Assembly (NCBI GenBank): GCA_003552765.1
Contig: PUOI01000101.1
Location: 1 to 5,015 of the forward strand
Reading direction: 5' to 3'
DNA: 5,015 bases
From: Candidatus Hydrogenedentota bacterium
Lineage (GTDB): Bacteria; Hydrogenedentota; Hydrogenedentia; Hydrogenedentales; SLHB01
Under the pieces are notes generated by a model. It searched no databases. It saw nothing but the letters and a program-made list of their open reading frames with translations, and was not told the DNA's origin. Every line of letters begins with the position of its first letter. The stretch's first letter is position 1. The translations under genes were made by a program, and so were the position numbers. Shown here in pieces: positions 1 to 5,015 of this stretch.

Positions 1-1046
1 AAGACCCCGGCAGCCCTCGCTACGAAGATTGGCAAATCGCCTACGCATGGGATCAGTTCCTAAACACCGGCGACACGCGTTGGCCCTCGCGATTGCCCAT
101 GACCAAGAGCGCCGTGAAGGCGATGGACACCGTCGCCGATCTCGTGGCGCAAGAAGAGCAAGGGGGGCACGGGGTGAACAGCTTCACGGTCGGGGGCGGT
201 TCCAAGCGGGGCTGGACCGCCTGGACCACGGCCGCCGTGGACGACCGGGTGGAAGCTATCATACCCGCCGTGATCGATCTGCTCAACATCGAGCCCTCCT
301 TCATTCACCATTACTCCGCCCTCGGCTTCTGGGCGCCCGCGGTGGGCGATTACGAAGAGATGGAGGTCTTTGAATGGATGGGCACGGAAGAAAACCGTGA
401 GCTGATGCGCATTGTCGAGCCCTACAATTACCGGCACAGGCTCACCATGCCCAAGTACATTGTGAACTCGACGGGCGACCAGTTTTTCTTGCCAGACAGC
501 TCCCAGTTTTACTTCGGAGACCTTGAGGGAGAGAAGTATCTTCGCTATGTTCCGAACACCGATCACGGGCTCGGCGGCTCGGACGCCCGCGAAGTCATGC
601 TCGCCTACTACCACGCTGTCCTAACGGATGCGGACCGGCCCCGGTTCTCGTGGACCATCAACGAAGACCGCTCCATTCGCGTCGAACCCGAGGATGAACC
701 GGACACGGTCACCCTGTGGAGGGCCACCAATCCCGAGGCGCGCGACTTTCGCAGGGACGTCATTGGCGAGGCGTGGGAGCCCACCGAGCTTGCGGCCGAT
801 GACGACGGAACCTATCTGGCCGAGGTCGAAGAGCCGGACGAGGGGTGGACCGCGTTCATGGTCGAGCTGACGTACCCCGGTGCCGAGTTCGCGCCGTTGA
901 AATTCACGACGGATGTAGTGGTCGTCCCCGACGAATTGCCCTACGAAGACGAGATTCCCGAAGTGCTGCCCCACGCCGATGAGATCGACTGGGAGCCCGA
1001 ACCGTTGCCCGTCACGCGCCACGCCGGACCGCCGCAACACGACTGA
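1..1046 (+). CDS. PhoPQ-activated pathogenicity-related (PqaA-like) alpha/beta hydrolase, 5' truncated
   Basis: The reading frame is open from the left edge (first full codon at base 3) to a TGA at 1044-1046, giving 347 visible residues. The start and any signal peptide lie outside the window. I recognise the PhoPQ-activated protein family (PqaA type), an alpha/beta-hydrolase-fold group whose substrate is poorly known. Landmarks in order are a W..LPMTKSAVKAMD helix near the start, a nucleophile elbow GGGSKRGW with Ser at 201-203, the family stretch AVDDRVEAIIPAVIDLLN, the acid region STGDQFFLPDSS with Asp codons at 477 and 495, and PNTDHGL with the likely catalytic His at 564-566. A C-terminal beta-rich part follows (LWRATNPEARDFR, then GWTAFMVELTYP, then KFTTDVVVVPD). 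Members run to roughly 450-500 residues, so perhaps a quarter is missing. Many members are exported, but that cannot be tested here. The family name does not imply PhoPQ control in this organism. The tail after VVVVPD is rich in Asp, Glu and Pro. Confidence 0.9.
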   Translation, partial: DPGSPRYEDWQIAYAWDQFLNTGDTRWPSRLPMTKSAVKAMDTVADLVAQEEQGGHGVNSFTVGGGSKRGWTAWTTAAVDDRVEAIIPAVIDLLNIEPSFIHHYSALGFWAPAVGDYEEMEVFEWMGTEENRELMRIVEPYNYRHRLTMPKYIVNSTGDQFFLPDSSQFYFGDLEGEKYLRYVPNTDHGLGGSDAREVMLAYYHAVLTDADRPRFSWTINEDRSIRVEPEDEPDTVTLWRATNPEARDFRRDVIGEAWEPTELAADDDGTYLAEVEEPDEGWTAFMVELTYPGAEFAPLKFTTDVVVVPDELPYEDEIPEVLPHADEIDWEPEPLPVTRHAGPPQHD

Positions 1047-1090
1047 ACACGGCGGCGCTTCGGATATGCCTTGCCGATAAACGCCTTCAA

Positions 1091-1173
1091 AGACCCCAAT
1101 CGCCGGGTGAGTGGCCCGCAGGGCCGGGGGATGTCAACGCACCGCATATCGCCCTATCCGGCGATTGGGGTTT
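1091..1173. repeat. Long inverted repeat between the hydrolase gene and the suf promoter
   Basis: The arms ACCCCAATCGCCGG (1093-1106) and CCGGCGATTGGGGT (1158-1171) are perfect complements over 14 bases. A G-U pair (1092/1172) and an A-U pair (1091/1173) extend the stem to 16 bp. The 51-base loop carries its own hairpin, GGCCC-GCA-GGGCC at 1113-1125. The right arm can instead fold locally: ATCGCC (1148-1153) pairs with GGCGAT (1160-1165) across a six-base loop. The repeat starts 45 bases after the hydrolase stop and ends 9 bases before the suf -35 box. It could end hydrolase transcription, but only three T follow it and the loop is far larger than in a normal intrinsic terminator. It could also be a short dispersed palindromic element. 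The repeat is certain; its role is not. Confidence 0.6.
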
Positions 1174-1182
1174 ATGCGCAAG

Positions 1183-1212
1183 TGGACACACGTCCGCGTT
1201 TCGCTCTATAAT
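1183..1212 (+). promoter_or_regulatory. Sigma70-type promoter of the suf operon
   Basis: A -35 box TGGACA (1183-1188, five of six matches to TTGACA) and a perfect -10 box TATAAT (1207-1212) are separated by 18 bases. There is no TGn extension. Transcription would start near 1218-1220, giving sufB a leader of about 200 nt. This is the only strong promoter-like pair I see in the gap, and it faces the operon. I found no convincing Fur, IscR or SufR operator overlapping it, so how iron or oxidative stress would be sensed is not evident from the DNA. Confidence 0.7.
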
Positions 1213-1218
1213 TAGATA

Positions 1219-1419
1219 AGCGTGCGTCACTTCCCTGTTCCCCTTGGGAATATCGCGCTCTTTCCCTCTGTTATCAGGGACAGGCGCATGGAGGCTGCAC
1301 CGCTCCGTGGCCTATGTTCCCGTGCGCCGCGAAACCGGTCGAGAGCCGAAACCGCGAGGCGGCGTATGCCATCCGCGCCATCAACCGTAACTACCCAGCA
1401 CGTATAGGGAGTGTAGTAT
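1219..1419 (+). promoter_or_regulatory. Long, potentially structured 5' leader of sufB
   Basis: About 200 nt lie between the predicted transcription start and the sufB ATG, with no convincing gene. By eye, several helices can form. TTCCC-CTT-GGGAA lies at 1238-1250. TCCCT/AGGGA pairs 1263-1267 with 1276-1280. A larger arm pairs 1283-1291 with 1320-1328 (9 bp, one G-U) and stacks on an inner helix of 1292-1298 with 1307-1313 (7 bp, two wobbles) around an eight-base loop. An eight-base direct repeat CGAAACCG occurs at 1330-1337 and 1347-1354. A last possible helix near 1390-1417 would involve the Shine-Dalgarno. I match it to no known riboswitch class. GC-rich DNA folds easily, so regulation is only a possibility. 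Confidence 0.35.
1406..1411 (+). promoter_or_regulatory. Ribosome binding site of sufB
   Basis: AGGGAG lies eight bases before the ATG at 1420, an ideal Shine-Dalgarno spacing. It supports that start over other in-frame codons. The site may be partly paired with CCC at 1394-1396. Confidence 0.8.
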
Positions 1420-2918
<1,499 letters not shown>

Positions 2919-2919
<1 letters not shown>

Positions 2920-3677
2920 TGCTGCTTGAAATAAAGAATCTTCATGTGTCCGTTGAGGGCGCCGAAATACTGCACGGGGTGGACTTGGCTGTAAACGAAG
3001 GCGAGATTCACGCCATCATGGGACCGAACGGCTCTGGCAAGAGCACGTTGGCCCAAGTCTTGGCCGGCAACGAGGCCTACGAGGTCACCGAGGGTGAAGT
3101 GCTCTTGCTTGGCCAGGACCTGCTTGAGATGCCCGCCGAGGAACGCGCGCGGCTTGGCCTGTTCATGGCGTTTCAATATCCCACGGAAATCCCGGGCATC
3201 ACCAACGCCTACTTCCTTCAGGCGGCGCTCAACGAGATTCGCAAGAGCCATGGCCTGGACGAGTTGGACGCCATGGAGTTCCAGGAAATCCTCCACGAAA
3301 AGATGGAGCGCGTGGCCATTGATCCGGATTTCGCGCACCGGCCCGTGAACGAAGGGTTCTCCGGCGGTGAGAAGAAGCGGAACGAGATCCTTCAGCTCGC
3401 CGTCCTCGAGCCCAAGCTGGCGATCTTGGACGAGACCGACTCTGGCTTGGACATCGATGCGCTGCGCATCGTGTCGGAGGGCGTCAACCGGCTGCGGAGC
3501 CCCCATCGCACCATGATTCTTGTCACCCACTATCAGCGCATGCTGAATTATGTGGTTCCCGACTACGTGCACGTGATGTGCGGTGGCAAGTTGGTGCGCA
3601 CGGGCGGCAAGGACTTGGCGTTGGAACTCGAGGAGAAAGGATACGATTGGCTCAAGGCGGAAGTGGCCACGGCCTGA
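2919..3677 (+). CDS. sufC: Fe-S cluster assembly ATPase SufC
   Basis: This 252-residue ABC-type ATPase is soluble and dimerises on SufB and SufD. ATP binding and hydrolysis reshape the SufB-SufD interface where the cluster is built. All nucleotide-binding motifs are intact: Walker A GPNGSGKST (residues 35-43), Q-loop Gln86 in AFQYP, the SufC-type signature FSGGEKKRNE (147-156), Walker B LAILDE with Asp171 and Glu172, the D-loop SGLD (175-178), and the H-loop His204 in LVTHYQR. The signature and the TDSGLDIDAL run after Walker B are typical of SufC rather than transporter ATPases, and no membrane subunit is nearby. Length is normal for the family (about 250). The gene overlaps sufB by one base and is followed by a 63-base gap before sufD. 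Confidence 0.98.
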
Positions 3678-3740
3678 ACCTTGGCGGCGCGTTAAACGGT
3701 GGGAACGCTTTGGCGATCCCCCGGGGAGTGTGTTTGGACA
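3678..3740 (+). promoter_or_regulatory. sufC-sufD gap with the sufD ribosome binding site
   Basis: This 63-base spacer separates sufC from sufD. GGGGAG at 3723-3728 is the best Shine-Dalgarno but sits 12 bases from the ATG at 3741, longer than usual. No in-frame start codon lies between them, so the ATG stands. A weak inverted repeat GCGTT/AACGC (3689-3693 and 3704-3708) is present without a T-run, so I see no terminator. sufD is most likely read from the same transcript. Confidence 0.5.
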
Positions 3741-5015
3741 ATGACCGAAACGAATGTGTTAACTGAAGAACAAACGGGTTCCAAGACGGCCAAGGACCGT
3801 TTCATTGCAGAGTTGGAGCAACTGGACGGCGTCCAATTGCCCCGCTGGTTTCAAGAGCTTCGCGCGGACGGCGCCGCGCGAGTGCGAGAATGCGAATTCC
3901 CGCACCATAAGGAAGAGGATTGGCGCTTCACCAGCATCAAGCCCATCCTTCGCACGCCGTTTGCCGTGGCCAAGACCCTGGAGCGCGTTCCGGCGGGAGA
4001 TCCGGCCCTGGAGCAACGGCGTCTCCCCGAGTCGGCGGCCGAGCTGGTGTTCGTGAATGGACATTTCGCGCCGGAGCTTTCCAAGACCGGCGGGTTGCCC
4101 AAGGGCGTCACGGTGACCCCTTTCCGGCAGACGGACTCTCAGCACGAAGGCGTGCTGGGGACGCACCTCGACAAATACATCGCCGCCCGGTCCAACATGT
4201 TTACCGCCTTGAACAGCGCGTTCCTGCAGGACGGCGCGCTTGTGCAGGCCGAAGACGGCGTGAAACTGGACCAGCCGATTCACCTTATCCATGTCAGCGC
4301 GCCTGGCGAGGAGCCCTTGGCCGCGTTTGGCCGGGTACTGGTGGTGACGGGGGCCAACAGTGAGTTGCGGGTCGCCGAGAGTCACTTCTCAACAGCGGGC
4401 GCCAGCGTCCCCTACCTGAATAACGTGGTCACCGAGATGGTGGTGGGCGAAGGCGCGGTGATGCATCATTACAAGGTTACCGAGGAAGCCTCCGAAGCGT
4501 TCCACATGGCCGGCATTCGCGTTCATCAAGGACAGGAAAGCGTCTTTCACTCGCACAACATCACCCTGAGCGGGCGCATCGTGCGGCATGATTTCTCGGT
4601 CGAGCTCCAAGGCGAGGGCGCGGACTGTCAGCTCAATGGGCTGTACTTGACGGACAACGAGCAATTGGTTGACAATTACACGAGCATCGACCACGCCAAG
4701 GCGCATTGCACGAGTTGGATTGGCTACAAAGGCGTGTTGGACGGACGGAGCCGCGGCGTTTTCACGGGCCATGTCATGGTGCGCCCGGATTCGCAAAAGA
4801 CGGACTCCAATCAGCTCAACAGCAACATGCTTTTGTCCGAGAACGCCACCATCGACACCAAGCCGCAGCTTGAGATCTTCGCGGACGATGTGAAGTGCAC
4901 GCACGGCTCGACCACGGGCGGACCCCACGAGCGGGTGATCTTCTATTTTCGCACGCGGGGCATGACCGAGGCCATGGCCCGGGGTATGCTCACCTACGGG
5001 TTCGCCAGCGATGTG
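3741..5015 (+). CDS. sufD: Fe-S cluster assembly protein SufD, 3' truncated by the window edge
   Basis: The frame is open from ATG 3741 to the last base, giving 425 residues. SufD is the SufB paralogue that completes the SufBC2D scaffold and helps in iron acquisition and cluster formation. Visible features are the N-terminal helical part with the family motif HHKEEDWRFTSI (residues 55-66), FTALNSAFLQDG (154-165), then the beta-helix core ending in DNYTSIDHAKAHCTSWIGYK (311-330), GVFTGHVMVRPDSQKTDSNQ (339-358) and LSENATIDTKPQLEIFADDV (365-384). KCTHGSTTG follows, with Cys386 and His388 (codon 4902-4904). His388 corresponds to E. coli SufD His360, a proposed cluster-site residue facing SufB. 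The C-terminal SufC-binding helices have begun (VIFYFRTRGMTEAMARGMLTYGF). Family members are about 420-450 residues, so probably only 20-30 are missing. Its position after sufBC and the conserved His make SufD secure over a second SufB. Confidence 0.96.
   Translation, partial: MTETNVLTEEQTGSKTAKDRFIAELEQLDGVQLPRWFQELRADGAARVRECEFPHHKEEDWRFTSIKPILRTPFAVAKTLERVPAGDPALEQRRLPESAAELVFVNGHFAPELSKTGGLPKGVTVTPFRQTDSQHEGVLGTHLDKYIAARSNMFTALNSAFLQDGALVQAEDGVKLDQPIHLIHVSAPGEEPLAAFGRVLVVTGANSELRVAESHFSTAGASVPYLNNVVTEMVVGEGAVMHHYKVTEEASEAFHMAGIRVHQGQESVFHSHNITLSGRIVRHDFSVELQGEGADCQLNGLYLTDNEQLVDNYTSIDHAKAHCTSWIGYKGVLDGRSRGVFTGHVMVRPDSQKTDSNQLNSNMLLSENATIDTKPQLEIFADDVKCTHGSTTGGPHERVIFYFRTRGMTEAMARGMLTYGFASDV

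Noticed and set aside
53..1147. - strand frames opposite the hydrolase gene, and the + strand frame 29-373
   Set aside because: The conserved hydrolase motifs run continuously in frame from base 3, so these frames are shadows. One of them (941-1147) extends into the inverted repeat but has no independent support.
1183..1260. Possible Fur, IscR or SufR operator around the suf promoter
   Set aside because: No palindrome matching these operators was found near the -35/-10 region. The TTCCC/GGGAA repeat at 1238-1250 matches none of them.
1222..1407. 61-codon frame starting at GTG 1222
   Set aside because: The GTG is only about ten bases past the -10 box and has no Shine-Dalgarno. Only the shorter ATG 1288 version merits mention.
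1396..1411. Resemblance to the 3' end of a TPP riboswitch (CAGC..GTA.AGGGA)
   Set aside because: The defining CUGAGA core and the other conserved helices are missing, and suf is not a thiamin target. Chance similarity around a Shine-Dalgarno.

Overview
The window is ordinary housekeeping DNA from a moderately GC-rich bacterium. It holds the 3' end of a PhoPQ-activated (PqaA-like) alpha/beta hydrolase gene, a non-coding gap of about 370 bases, and the start of a suf iron-sulfur cluster assembly operon, sufB-sufC-sufD. sufD runs off the right edge. All genes are on the + strand. No mobile element, CRISPR array, tRNA or rRNA is visible.

Organism: PqaA-like hydrolases next to a long, E. coli-type SufB would fit an environmental bacterium of the Planctomycetes/Verrucomicrobia/Hydrogenedentes kind or a proteobacterium. 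This is a weak inference from gene content and composition, and no rRNA or marker gene settles it.

Layout: 1-1046 is the truncated hydrolase, with its nucleophile Ser, acid and His motifs visible. 1047-1419 is intergenic. It contains a large inverted repeat (1091-1173), a strong sigma70-type promoter (TGGACA, 18 bp, TATAAT at 1183-1212), and then a leader of about 200 nt with several possible hairpins before sufB. 1420-2919 is sufB. 2919-3677 is sufC, overlapping the sufB stop by one base (TAATG). After a 63-base gap, sufD runs from 3741 past the end at 5015.

How they work together: SufB, SufC and SufD form the SufBC2D scaffold. SufB and SufD provide the cluster-building interface, and the SufC ATPase drives the conformational change. 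The key residues known from E. coli are all present, so the complex looks functional. The sulfur donors (SufS with SufE or SufU) and any regulator are not in the window; they may lie downstream of sufD or elsewhere. The hydrolase appears unrelated and is separated by its own 3' region and the suf promoter.

The least explained part is the gap, with its inverted repeat and structured leader. Nothing here amounts to clear evidence of a novel system.
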